NCBI RefSeq assembly: GCF_004920405.1
Contig: NZ_RFLV01000001.1
Location: forward strand, 2,046,001-2,110,000
Reading direction: 5' to 3'
Source of the DNA: Pseudomonas leptonychotis
Lineage (GTDB): Bacteria > Pseudomonadota > Gammaproteobacteria > Pseudomonadales > Pseudomonadaceae
DNA: 64,000 nt
Every line of letters starts with the position of its first letter. Position 1 is the first letter of the stretch. The notes beneath the pieces were generated by a model. The model saw nothing but the letters and a program-made list of their open reading frames with translations. It had not been told where the DNA came from and searched no databases. Of this stretch, positions 28,901 to 35,298 are shown in pieces. A program made the position numbers and the translations under genes.

Positions 28901-31900
28901 CATCACTGATCCACTCCGGCGAAGACATGACGGTCAATGCCGGCCGCGACATCCAGGTCAAGGGCTCGCAGTTGCTGGCAGGCGGCGACGCTAGCCTCGA
29001 TGCGGGTCGCGACATCCGCATTAGCTCTTCGACGCACACCGTTGATGTGGCGGAAAAAGATCAAACCCAGAACTATGGCGGCGGTCTGCTGAAAAGCCCG
29101 GCCAAGGGCCCGGCCGGCATCGGTGTGATGCACGATGTCGACTACCTGGATGGCTACAACCGCGCGACTCAGCAATCCGAGATTTACAGCGCCATTTCCG
29201 CTGAGGGCGATCTGTCGCTCAAAAGTGGCCGCGACACCGAGATCGCGGGCGGCAATCTGGTGGCGGACAACGTCAGCATCGATGCAGGTCGCGATATCCG
29301 TATCGATAGCCCAGAAAACAAAGACATCCTTTACCGCGATGTAATGCAAGGCGGCGTCGGTCTGGCTGTCGGGCTGCGTCCGCATGAGGAGAATGCAGGC
29401 ATTACCTCGCCAAGCATCCAGCCGAGCAGCATCGTAGCGACCGATGGCGATATCAGCCTGAGGGCCGGGCAAGACGTCAAAATTCAGGGTGCTTCACTGC
29501 TGGCCCAGCGCGATGTGGTGATCGACGCCGTACGCGATGCGCACCTGAGTGGCGCATCGGTTTCGGTCGATAACCACAACAATGTGGTCAGCAACTCCAT
29601 GGCTTCGGTGGACAGAACCGATACCGACTTCAATTCCACCGCTAGTGCACCGTTGCAGATTCAGGCCGGTAGGGACGTTTCGATTCAAGCAGGCCGGGAT
29701 ATTGTTGCCCGGAATCTACTGGCCGAGGCCGGCCGTGATATCGACATCATCGCCGGGCGCGACCTGACCATAGGTGCCACCCAGCGTGAGCGTAGTACCG
29801 GCAGCAATAGCCTGGGCATCAAAGGCGATATGTTCGGCTTGGGCGAAATGGCCCGCGCGTTTAGCGAAGGCAAGTCCGGTGCCGAGATACTGAGTGCAGC
29901 CGCTCAGGCCAACCCGCTGCTGAACAACATCAATAACATCGCCAAAACCGATAACGATGAGGACAAGTGGCAGAATGCCGCCGTTCTGGGCTACCGCTTA
30001 TATAGCGGTAATCCTTCTGCGGGCAGTGGCGAGTCAACCGGCGCCAGTACAGCAGCGTCCTATGGCTTTGACCTGAGTCGCGGCATTAACGGCCGTCTGG
30101 GCTACCAGCGCAGCCAATCGGAGTGGAACGAGCAGAGCGGTAGCCAGCTGGCTGCCGGCCGTGACCTTTACCTCGAAGCGGGACAAGACCTGGCCCTGGT
30201 GGATGGCACCCAAGCCAGTGCCGTGCGCGAGGCCTATCTGGTGGGCGGTCGCGACATCATCATCCGCTCGGCCGAGAACGCCAGCAAAGAGCGCTCCAGC
30301 GGCGGCGGCATAACCGTCGGCTACAACGGCGGTTGGTACGGCGGCTTGGATGGCAACAGCAGCCGTGGCGACAGTGCGCAATACCAGAACGCCAGCGTTA
30401 CCGCCGGGCAAACCCTGGTTACCGACAGTGGCCGCGACACCATCATCATCGGCGGCAATCTGCATGGCGGTGACGTGGAAATGTCGGTCGGCCGCAACCT
30501 GGCGCTTATCAGCCAGCAAGGCACCATCGACCAACAAAGTTCCAGCGCCTCCTTCACCGTGGGTAGCAGTTACAGCTTCAACGCCAGCGCAAGCGAACGC
30601 GACCGCCAGGCGGTGGACAGACCCGCCACCATCACAGCGGACGACCGACTGCGCATCGATGTGGCGCAGAACACTCACCTCAAGGGCAGCCAGATTGACA
30701 GTGGCACCGGCAACCTGGAGCTGGTCACTGAAACCCTGAGCTATGAGGACCTGAAAAACCATGACAGGGCGAGCCAAGGCAGCGTCAGTTACAGCGGTTC
30801 GAGCGATGGTGATACTTGGGGTAATGGCGGTGAGGCGCAGGAAGGCAATGGCTTCAGTGCGGGTGTGCCGATTGCCAACCTGGAGGGTGGTGACACTCGC
30901 GCGGCGATAGGCAAAGGGGTTATTCGCAACCATGCAGGCGAAGAACTCGACACCGACATCAGCCGCGATGTGGCTGGGGCGCATAAAGAAACCGACAGTG
31001 CGGCGATCAGTGAGTACAGCGCGAAAAGTGAGTTGTTGGGGATTGCGGCGCAGGAGGGGTATAAGGCCGTCGGTGATTACGCCACTAATAAAGTGATAGA
31101 GGCTGAATTCAATGCGGCTAAGGCCGAGGCGGCCGGTAATGCAACTGATGCTTCATATTGGCGTAGCCAGGCGGATGCCTGGAAAGACGGTGGTGCAAAC
31201 AGAGTATTAATGCATGCGGCACTGGGGGCGCTGCTTGGGGAGGCCTCAGGTTTCGGTGCCGCTGCAGGCGGCGTATCGGCGGCAGCGAATCAAGCGCTTA
31301 ACAGCGTTATTTATGACTTGCTGAAAGAACAGGGCGCTATTGCGGAAGGGGATGCGGCCGGTGAGAAAAAGCTAAGAGAGCTTACAGCAGTACTCGTTGG
31401 CGGCATTGTGGGTGGCGCTACCGGTGGTGGGGGCTTAGGTGCGGCAGTAGCGTTGACCGCGGATAAGTACAACCGCCAATTGCACCCACTTGAGAAAGCA
31501 CTGCTAGAGAGCAAGGCCAAGGCGCTTGAGAAAGACCTGGGTACTCCCTCCTTGGAAGGGTATACCTGGACAGAGCTGCTAGCCCTTGCTGCTGGTGCGG
31601 AGGTTGACGCAACGAAGCGCCAGCAGTATGTGCAGCTGTTGGCGTCTATCAGTGGGCCATCCGAAACGAATAACCCGCTGCGTAAAGCCTTTCAGCGCGA
31701 TATGGATGCAGTGCTTGGAACGCTGGTGGTCATGGCCTCTTCCAGCATGGTGCTGACATGGGAGGATGGTTCTCCGGTTATTGCTCATGGGAAACCGGTG
31801 TATGCATTCCAGGCAACGGAAGAGCAGTTCCAGGATTCTCGGCTTTTCAGCAACGCATTTGCGGTCGCTCAAGCGGGTAGAGGGGGGCAGAGCGTCGAGT

Positions 31901-32571
31901 GGATTCATAACGAATTTGATGCCGAAACCCTCAGCAAGCACTATCTCGAGTTGTATAGATTTACTGAGTCGCCCCATGCGGACACAGATCTGCCAGATCG
32001 GCTTTCTTGGTCGGTGCTGGATGCAATCAAACCTGACACGACAGATTTTGATCTTGCGACACTTGGGCTTGGCTCGCTGCTTAAGGCTGGTTTCCAAGGA
32101 GGCAAGGGGCTTACAGGGGCACTGATTGAGATTCTGGCGAAAAGAGAGGGTGCAAAAGCGACTGGGACAGCAGGAAAGATTAAGATTGAACCCGGCGCAA
32201 TACCTGACGCAAATGAAGTGCGTGCAGGGCAAGGATTATCTGGTCTTGGGTACGATGTTACGCACCAAACCACTGCGTCAGCTAAAGGTGTTCAAGGGCA
32301 GCGAACTGCGGACTTGCATATTGATGGACTCGGTTCCATTGATGTGTATACGCCGAAGAATCTTGATCCGACAAAGATAGTTCGAGCGATAGAGAAGAAG
32401 TCGAATCAAGCCGGCGGAGTCTTGGTGCAGGCGGACTTGCCAAGCACTGACATGTCATCCATTGCTGTTCGTATGTGGGGGAAGACTAACGCGCAGAGTA
32501 TAAAAACTATATTCTTCCAGAAACCTGATGGATCATTGGTCCGGTTTGATCGACCTGCTGGAGGAGGTTAA
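19936..32571 (+). CDS. cdiA: CdiA/FhaB-type giant effector with C-terminal nuclease toxin
   Basis: Surface exoprotein of 4211 residues. Signal peptide about 1-28. The TPS secretion domain to about 300 has ILNEVTGSN, GYTEVAGK and ANPHGITCDGCGF. FHA-1 repeats (about 300-1840) carry dozens of LDNRGGL-type units. An AT-rich cassette follows (about 1847-2190). A conserved YP-like region (about 2260-2400) has LKQFLGSDYMLGNLGYDP, QKRLGDGLYEQRLI and AALTHDIVWLEEYEV. FHA-2 repeats (AGRDI/DAGRDV) run to about 3600. The pretoxin ends near YNRQLHPLE (about 3845-3853), and the C-terminus is about 358 residues. The last 120 residues look like a PD-(D/E)XK nuclease (Glu4094, Asp4126, IDVYTPK at about 4135-4141). 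It should deliver this toxin to neighbouring cells by contact. Confidence 0.9.
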   Translation: MDVRTPFFQNIASVLIGVLFLNPIVATAAELALDAQAGGNASLGQAGNGVPVVNIATPNGSGLSHNTFSDFNVGQQGLILNNTTDRLQSTQLGGIIVGNSNLKDGAANLILNEVTGSNTSQLRGYTEVAGKSAAVIVANPHGITCDGCGFINTPRVTLSTGRPVIEGGRLDRFDVNSGQINIEGSGLNASNIEQFDLITRSAKINAELYANKLNVITGRNQVKADDLAVTAKTDDGSAKPLLAIDSSALGGMYAGAIRLVGSEAGVGVKLAGNMAASAGDIQIDANGKLSMAQAAASRDIRLTGESIALTSKAYAGRHVDAQAQQGLTLAQGQSLAARDSIKLKGGQLDNQGLIEAGVNADNSRNLNGDITLIGGGLRNSGSVIASRELSSTVGGLLDNRAGTLSGKANTNLTAAGLSNGAEGRIVSQGNLTVGVDGLDNRGGLIASANGLRVIAGGDVHNQGGEISSQASVTLEGRSLNNQGGLIAAKQHLSIDGKSLDNRGGQVSGKADLSVSVDTVLDNRSQGTVVADGKLTLDAAELRNGDRGQVAAKGDLAISVGELSQQGDVATTAGELLSQGKLTLVADSIDNRKGGLIAASKGLDISASKLLRNGGGEISTQGQASVLVKAAGGQPTALLDNSGAGTIIGDQGLTLTVQRLLNNAKGLLAGRDSLVLIGDSLDNRDAGTLSSQQALSVQLTGELQNQIQGALLSGGSLTVNAASLNNSAGGLLSSATKLEVGGGSLSNQGGKLVSDGQLTISNSRLDNSNSGIISAKQALTIGTGQLDNQSKGLITSGAGLKVTAGQINNYEQGLIAAKGDAQVTATGLDQHASGELISEAALSLDLQGGALNNSGKGLIATPGALLLNNLGALNNSAGGEISSSQSFLLKANQLNNSAGRVISGQHLQVQITQALLNNLKGVLSAAKLTVAAASLDNSAAGVLASKGDIQVSLTGKLDNHDQGVISAVKALTVASASLDNSNNGLLASGGALQLDTGAANNQGGSILSQAELDVSTVALDNRGGVLSSQQALTLSAGAIDNRDKGLITSTSQLTLSAASLDSSRDLGTSGGEVSAKQRLQLTVNKLIQQQGRLIGEAGVSIDFKGGDLDNRGGLLSATGSLTLHNLGKLDNRNAGEISSSQSYSLNASAIDNGEQGRLISAGNLNLDLGNGNLRNAAGGLISGWQGLAVKAGNLDNSVLGTLSSRNGALTVELSGSERVLNNSGEGALVSKGTLSVDVGSLNNSGKGILSSEGDLELSLSGALNNNDGGLIDSQGALSASAGAVNNHSGQIGSLKAASLTASSLDNSAGQLSSNAALTLTLAGNLINTQQAKLASAGPLVLKAQAIDNQGGSLVSQNLLNITGSNLNNANGGTVAARSGLTLLLTGALNNSADGLIHSEQGALDISAQSLNNNGGALSSQQNLTLNLNAKLDNQSGRIESLAGNLDLQKSTAVDNSAGVLSSIKGWLKLVTAGLFDNDAGTTQAQSLAIDARGVDNRGGHISALSGNTVIDSGSATFNNQNGGLYAHQLLKVIAGNFNNQGAVQGEGGKVAADRIDFSLSGALNNSYGILESASTLKLAAASINNRYGSLRALGTSGDTRIVASSLDNRNGKLETANTNLDLNVASLQSSGGSILHVGTGDFGLSAAQVTGAGGDLSTNGLLTLTADNWTNSGVLQAGQLVLNIGNFTQTASGQLLAGNSFSGSGGNWVNHGLLASDGNFSLNLSGAYSGNGQVTSLGDLTLSAGSIDLSSSARIAGGGLTNVSAGLLSNFGKLTAAGDLTVTANTLNNRGTLGSAEKLRLVAPTLLNENGLIFSGDDMTLRVNNFTNRYADVYSLGELNIAANDQLARSNSVENISAAIESGGDMMIFSNSIINKKERFDTIAELKSGAIGVRCYSCSSSVAGYAGLSSHLVWIENFTAKVLQDSPSSIISAGRNFTTNSTVFLNSNSSVSAVGDLEINTDLFENSGSVLEDFSRRRYIDIKPGKGLWQEIVDYNSYNDAAYNKSIHFWNSSDQESMVKPSIVEHGGKPVDRELYQYFGTMRLSLGPSYASAARKNAVKLSDSRYSSGVRVEAPVAIKNATPFSDLISVGNSSSHSAAVVQAGGKVVINAKDKIVNGVQLSGVTAAVPGSRVGETKILGSGITKIVQINSQLPPDLRQSQINPISLSGFSLPQGVNGLFRLSGQGGTGSMVSATPSSVSDYTSGGSSIALGSVQAAQGVGAVLASNWSMHNIQVAGGGSSLDSVTSQVVGVQSLPRSVLPSVSHKYLIETNPELTSLKQFLGSDYMLGNLGYDPDQAQKRLGDGLYEQRLIREAVVARTGQRFLAGLNSDEAMFRHLMDNAIASKQALKLSVGISLSAEQVAALTHDIVWLEEYEVAGEKVLVPVLYLAQAEGRLAPNGALIQGQDVALISGGGLLNQGTLRASNNLSAVAGGSISNRGLIAAGNRLDLLATDSIRNAQGGVISGRDVSLIARTGDVLNERTVTRQNTSIGNRQYIKDYVDSASRIEAANSLEISAGRDVANLGGILDSRGDLSLIAGRDVTIASVEERNLQTRGSRYRRESVSQHGAQVSAGRDIEISAGRDLTAIASRIDAQRDIKLDAGQDVTLAAAANESHSYSKSKKVTRSADLVLQQASSVQAGRDISIDAGKDLTVVASHVKAGNDIALDAQQDINILSAKNESASFYSKKSKGSFGRSKSEQKEKYDSTNIASVIDAGNDLTINTSKAVDGSMSIDGGRDVTVIGSQLKASNDLLVGATGDIAVLSGVEEHGSYSKKTKSGFLGLSKSGKSQLKTTASQVSSELDAGNDVVIAAGNDIRLRASETTAGNDVELRAGLVTDTGDINLVSANDTAYSLKQEYKQKFGASLSGGMLSFASAKKAGQEAQSSTSVGSQVSADRDATLNAERDINIIGSGVSAGRNVALGAGRDVNVLAASSSSTDKAWEESQRIGIALGMKSSSPYTSEEERIYVGDAYEATKNVLGVTTQSVAPSLIHSGEDMTVNAGRDIQVKGSQLLAGGDASLDAGRDIRISSSTHTVDVAEKDQTQNYGGGLLKSPAKGPAGIGVMHDVDYLDGYNRATQQSEIYSAISAEGDLSLKSGRDTEIAGGNLVADNVSIDAGRDIRIDSPENKDILYRDVMQGGVGLAVGLRPHEENAGITSPSIQPSSIVATDGDISLRAGQDVKIQGASLLAQRDVVIDAVRDAHLSGASVSVDNHNNVVSNSMASVDRTDTDFNSTASAPLQIQAGRDVSIQAGRDIVARNLLAEAGRDIDIIAGRDLTIGATQRERSTGSNSLGIKGDMFGLGEMARAFSEGKSGAEILSAAAQANPLLNNINNIAKTDNDEDKWQNAAVLGYRLYSGNPSAGSGESTGASTAASYGFDLSRGINGRLGYQRSQSEWNEQSGSQLAAGRDLYLEAGQDLALVDGTQASAVREAYLVGGRDIIIRSAENASKERSSGGGITVGYNGGWYGGLDGNSSRGDSAQYQNASVTAGQTLVTDSGRDTIIIGGNLHGGDVEMSVGRNLALISQQGTIDQQSSSASFTVGSSYSFNASASERDRQAVDRPATITADDRLRIDVAQNTHLKGSQIDSGTGNLELVTETLSYEDLKNHDRASQGSVSYSGSSDGDTWGNGGEAQEGNGFSAGVPIANLEGGDTRAAIGKGVIRNHAGEELDTDISRDVAGAHKETDSAAISEYSAKSELLGIAAQEGYKAVGDYATNKVIEAEFNAAKAEAAGNATDASYWRSQADAWKDGGANRVLMHAALGALLGEASGFGAAAGGVSAAANQALNSVIYDLLKEQGAIAEGDAAGEKKLRELTAVLVGGIVGGATGGGGLGAAVALTADKYNRQLHPLEKALLESKAKALEKDLGTPSLEGYTWTELLALAAGAEVDATKRQQYVQLLASISGPSETNNPLRKAFQRDMDAVLGTLVVMASSSMVLTWEDGSPVIAHGKPVYAFQATEEQFQDSRLFSNAFAVAQAGRGGQSVEWIHNEFDAETLSKHYLELYRFTESPHADTDLPDRLSWSVLDAIKPDTTDFDLATLGLGSLLKAGFQGGKGLTGALIEILAKREGAKATGTAGKIKIEPGAIPDANEVRAGQGLSGLGYDVTHQTTASAKGVQGQRTADLHIDGLGSIDVYTPKNLDPTKIVRAIEKKSNQAGGVLVQADLPSTDMSSIAVRMWGKTNAQSIKTIFFQKPDGSLVRFDRPAGGG
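25476..26500 (+). other. AT-rich cassette inside cdiA (putative receptor-binding region)
   Basis: From about 25476 the regular GC-rich LDNRGG repeat coding stops abruptly. The DNA becomes AT-rich, with A/T-ending codons and AGT, AAT and ATA usage. The protein loses the FHA repeat pattern (for example GVRCYSCSSSVAGYAG). Normal composition resumes near 26500-26700 at the conserved YP-like region. In characterised CdiA proteins the receptor-binding domain sits at this place between FHA-1 and YP. Confidence 0.65.
32203..32571 (+). other. CdiA-CT nuclease toxin domain
   Basis: The C-terminal about 120 residues of CdiA. Visible pattern: PDANEVRAGQGLSGLGYDV (helix with Glu), then QRTADLHIDGLGSIDVYTPK (Asp, Asp-x-Tyr, Lys), then IVRAIEKKSNQAGGVLVQ. 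This order resembles the restriction-endonuclease-like CdiA C-terminal family, whose members cut tRNA or DNA. Which substrate applies here cannot be read from the sequence. Confidence 0.65.
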
Positions 32572-32573
32572 TT

Positions 32574-32828
32574 ATGTCGAAGTACACGTGTGCCTGCGGC
32601 TACGTTATGAACCTTTCGCAAGGGTGGTCAGGCTATGAGTTGACTCTGATTCCGGAGTCAACAATAGAGGGTTTGGGGGATAGGTTAGATAGTGAGGATA
32701 AGCTGTCTTCTGATCAGTTATATGAAACTCTTGATGAAAAGGCCATTACGGTGTATCGGTGCCCGAAGTGCAGGCGATTGCACTTAGAGGAAGAGCCAAA
32801 CAAGTTCACTACTTACATTGTTGAGTAG
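32574..32828 (+). CDS. cdiI: Probable CDI immunity protein CdiI with Cys-pair motif
   Basis: Acidic protein of 84 residues encoded 2 bp after the cdiA stop. Its RBS GGAGGAGG lies inside the last codons of cdiA, so translation is coupled. It has CxC at residues 6-8 and CxxC at 63-66 (CPKC), a possible zinc-ribbon, around a strongly acidic middle (GDRLDSEDKLSSDQL). Position, size, charge and AT-rich composition fit a cognate immunity protein that binds the toxin domain in the cytoplasm. There is no direct evidence of toxin binding. Confidence 0.72.
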   Translation: MSKYTCACGYVMNLSQGWSGYELTLIPESTIEGLGDRLDSEDKLSSDQLYETLDEKAITVYRCPKCRRLHLEEEPNKFTTYIVE

Positions 32829-33073
32829 CCATTACTGGATCTAGCTCCAGTCAGCGAGTTGGGTTTTTTGGTGCAAAAGGAACTGCCACGACTGGAGGTC
32901 AAGCAGCTTCTACACTTCCGAAGAACTTTGGCGAGTCAGTTCTCGGTCATAACACCCAGATTGGCGTGCGAAATAGTAAGGCGGGGACGATTTCTGGTGC
33001 GCACAACAGCGATGCCTTCCTAGAGTCGGTTGAAATAACCGGCACTAAAGGGGGCGGAGTGAATAAGTTTTGA
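32825..33073 (+). pseudogene. Orphan CdiA-CT toxin fragment, no start codon, truncated by RAYT element
   Basis: An open frame with no ATG starts at 32825, overlapping the end of cdiI. It reads into SQRVGFFGAKGTATTGGQA, NFGESVLGHNTQIGVRN and SGAHNSDAFLESVEITGT, then enters the left end of the RAYT element at 33045 and stops. The style (Gly-rich entry, then compact alpha/beta sequence) and the place directly after a cdiA/cdiI pair are those of displaced orphan toxin modules. I do not recognise the toxin family. The missing 3' part and its immunity gene were probably lost when the element inserted. Confidence 0.6.
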
Positions 33074-33420
33074 TCAGCTAGGCTGGTGGTTGACGAGATT
33101 GGCAAAGGAGCTTGCCATGCCTAGAAAACAAAGGATGTATCTCCCTGGCGTGCCGGCGCACGTGGTGCAGCGCGGCAATAATCGCGAGGCCTGCTTTTTC
33201 CAGGATGAAGATTACCAGTTCTATCTTGCGGTGCTGGGCGATGCGTTGAGGCGGTACCGGGTGCAATTGCATGCTTACGTGCTGATGACCAACCATGTGC
33301 ATCTTCTAATGACGCCCACTGACGAGTCGGGCATTTCCCGCGTGATGCAGCACCTGGGCCGCATGTATGTTTTGTATGTGAATCGCACTTACCGGCGTTC
33401 AGGCACCTTGTGGGAAGGCG
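33045..33420 (+). mobile_element. RAYT element copy 1 (5' partial, tandem duplicate)
   Basis: Starts with the terminal repeat CTAAAGGGGGCGGAGT and runs for 376 bp almost identical to 33421-33796. It then stops abruptly in the GTLWEG codons, where copy 2 begins. This is a partial tandem duplication. Confidence 0.85.
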
Positions 33421-33449
33421 CTAAAGGGGTCGGAGTGAATAAGTTTTGA
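33117..33449 (+). pseudogene. RAYT transposase fragment (N-terminal half)
   Basis: ATG at 33117 with AAGGAG RBS. It encodes MPRKQRMYLPGVPAHVVQRG and the HUH motif NHVHLL, but is cut after SGTLWEG, before the catalytic Tyr, and ends in read-through from the next element's left end. It differs from the full copy by one visible residue (GVPAH for GLPAH). Presumably inactive alone. Confidence 0.85.
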
Positions 33450-34200
33450 TCAGCTAGGCTGGTGGTTGACGAGATTGGCAAAGGAGCTTGCCATGCCTAG
33501 AAAACAAAGGATGTATCTCCCTGGCTTGCCGGCGCACGTGGTGCAGCGCGGCAATAATCGCGAGGCCTGCTTTTTCCAGGATGAAGATTACCAGTTCTAT
33601 CTTGCGGTGCTGGGCGATGCGTTGAGGCGGTACCGGGTGCAATTGCACGCTTACGTGCTGATGACCAACCATGTGCATCTTCTAATGACGCCCACTGACG
33701 AGTCGGGCATTTCCCGCGTGATGCAGCACCTGGGCCGCATGTATGTTTTGTATGTGAATCGCACTTACCGGCGTTCAGGCACATTGTGGGAGGGTCGGCA
33801 CAAGGCCAGCCTGATCAACGCTGCTGAGTACTTACTGACGTGCTACAGGTATATCGAATTGAACCCTGTACGTGCGGGAATGGTTACCGTGCCCGAGGCG
33901 TATCGCTGGTCAAGCTACGGCTGGCATGGGTGGGGGAAGACTGACCCGTTGATTAGCGATCATGCTCTTTACCAAGGGTTGGCGTCTAACGAGTTAGATA
34001 GGCAGTGTGCCTATCGGGCGCTATTTGCTGGCCACCTCGAACCGAATGCCGTCCGCGTTATGCGAGAGGCCTGCGCGCACAACTACCCCTTGGGTAATGA
34101 TCGCTTTCGGGAGTCGATAGCCGTGCAGCTTGGCCGTTCGGTGGGGCAGAACAGTCCTGGCCGGCCAGTGGTTAAAAATAAATAACTCCAACCCCTTTAG
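33421..34200 (+). mobile_element. RAYT element copy 2 (complete, 780 bp, with terminal inverted repeats)
   Basis: Bounded by CTAAAGGGGTCGGAGT (33421-33436) and ACTCCAACCCCTTTAG (34185-34200), which are inverted repeats with one mismatch. The intact transposase gene fills the element. No obvious target duplication is seen, as expected for HUH single-strand transposition. Confidence 0.8.
33493..34185 (+). CDS. rayT: REP-associated tyrosine transposase (TnpA-REP, Y1_Tnp family), intact
   Basis: HUH single-strand transposase of 230 residues from the ATG at 33493 (RBS AAGGAG). Metal-binding His60-Val-His62 lies in TNHVHLLM, and the catalytic Tyr120 in CYRYIELNPVRAGM, the hallmark of the family. 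The C-terminal domain includes YRWSSYGWHGWG and RESIAVQLGR. It is expected to cut and paste single-stranded DNA at hairpins. All key residues are present, so it may be the active source of the other three copies. Upstream in-frame codons to 33466 belong to the element's left end and lack a better RBS. Confidence 0.9.
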   Translation: MPRKQRMYLPGLPAHVVQRGNNREACFFQDEDYQFYLAVLGDALRRYRVQLHAYVLMTNHVHLLMTPTDESGISRVMQHLGRMYVLYVNRTYRRSGTLWEGRHKASLINAAEYLLTCYRYIELNPVRAGMVTVPEAYRWSSYGWHGWGKTDPLISDHALYQGLASNELDRQCAYRALFAGHLEPNAVRVMREACAHNYPLGNDRFRESIAVQLGRSVGQNSPGRPVVKNK

Positions 34201-34202
34201 TC

Positions 34203-34232
34203 CTTGGCGAGAGCCGGCGGGGGCTTTTTTAT
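34203..34232 (+). terminator. Half terminator abutting RAYT copy 2
   Basis: GGCGAGAGCCGGCGGGGGCTTTTTT matches the right part of the typA and lasA terminators, but the left GC arm is replaced by the RAYT right end. It looks like a terminator interrupted by insertion or recombination. The sequence can still form only a weak hairpin. Confidence 0.55.
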
Positions 34233-34317
34233 GCGCGTAGTTCCGCGGCAGTGTCTCAGCGAATTCGCGGTAAAAGATCTTCGTCTATATTGAACGGGCG
34301 CAGATGGAGTCGCACTG

Positions 34318-35052
34318 ATGAGAAGAATGTTTCTAACTATTTTATATGTCGTGTTCAGCGTAAAAATCTATGCAGGGCCACAATTGATATTGTCAACGGC
34401 TGAAGGTTCGGCGGTTCAAGATATTTCCATTCAAGTGTTGCAAGAAGCCTATGCTGAAATCGGCTATGAATTGCAGATAATACGCACTGCCAATGTACGC
34501 TCGTTATTGCTTGCGAACGAGGGGCGCACAGATGGCGAAGTTTCTAGGGTTGTGGGTATGGAGGTGGAATTCAAAAACCTGCAGCGTGTTCCCGTGGCCG
34601 TTAATGTATTAGATATACGGGCCTTTACGAAGATCCCTGGCATTGACGTCCCGAGTTGGGAAAGCCTGCGAGGGTACAACGTACTGTCTGTGAAAGGCAG
34701 TAAGCAAGTTGAACTTCGGCTGACGGAACGAAATATCAATTGTTATTATGCTGCGCAGTTTGCTCAGGCGATTAATATGCTCTACGCCGGGCGAGGTGAT
34801 GTAGCTATATTGCCTGATGTTAACGGCAAGCAAGCTATTAAAGAACAAGGTTTGAGCGGGATAGTGATGGCGGATGAGTCATTGGAAAAAATTAATCTTT
34901 ATCATTATCTGAACACTAAGCATGCAGCGATTATGCCTAGGGTTGAGTCTGCACTCAGGCGAATGCAGCTACGAGGACGCATCAAAGAAATTAGAGAGCA
35001 TTACCTGAAGAGTCAGTATGTATCTACCGAGTGGCCCATTGCTGACTTTTAA
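34318..35052 (+). CDS. Periplasmic amino-acid-binding-like protein (SBP_bac_3 family), stand-alone
   Basis: Exported protein of 244 residues. Signal MRRMFLTILYVVFSVKIYAG is followed by a type II periplasmic-binding fold: LILSTAEGSAVQDISIQVLQEAYAEIGYELQI (lobe 1), GRTDGEVSRVVGME, LRGYNVLSVKGSKQVEL (lobe 2) and GRGDVAILPDVNGKQA. No ABC permease or ATPase lies nearby, so it may be a solute-sensing or ligand-scavenging protein rather than a transporter part. The gene is AT-rich compared with the core genome and sits between RAYT copies, which suggests acquisition. A TIR-ended element precedes it, and 386 bp with only AT-rich sequence and a repeat start follow. Confidence 0.7.
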   Translation: MRRMFLTILYVVFSVKIYAGPQLILSTAEGSAVQDISIQVLQEAYAEIGYELQIIRTANVRSLLLANEGRTDGEVSRVVGMEVEFKNLQRVPVAVNVLDIRAFTKIPGIDVPSWESLRGYNVLSVKGSKQVELRLTERNINCYYAAQFAQAINMLYAGRGDVAILPDVNGKQAIKEQGLSGIVMADESLEKINLYHYLNTKHAAIMPRVESALRRMQLRGRIKEIREHYLKSQYVSTEWPIADF

Positions 35053-35298
35053 AACCCCGCTGCTCATAAGTGCTGGTCGCTTTGGTAAATATGTTGGGCG
35101 TGCTGGCATGCGTTCGAGTCTCTTGGGGCAAAAATAATATTTAAAGAACGCATTTTAAATGTTGTAATTACTCGCCAAAAAATATCCACTTTTAATCCAT
35201 GCATCCCTTGTTGCCTTGCTTTCCACGAAAAGCACAGATTCCCGAGCCGGCGGAAAATAACTCTAACTTATGTCGCGCACAGTGTAAGTAACTCTGCT

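Noticed and set aside
33090..33449. First RAYT frame as an intact transposase gene
   Set aside because: It lacks the catalytic Tyr region and ends by running into the next element's left end.
34168..34200. GTTAAAAAT near the RAYT right ends as further copies of the dispersed repeat
   Set aside because: Only the AT core is shared; flanks belong to the transposase tail and TIR.
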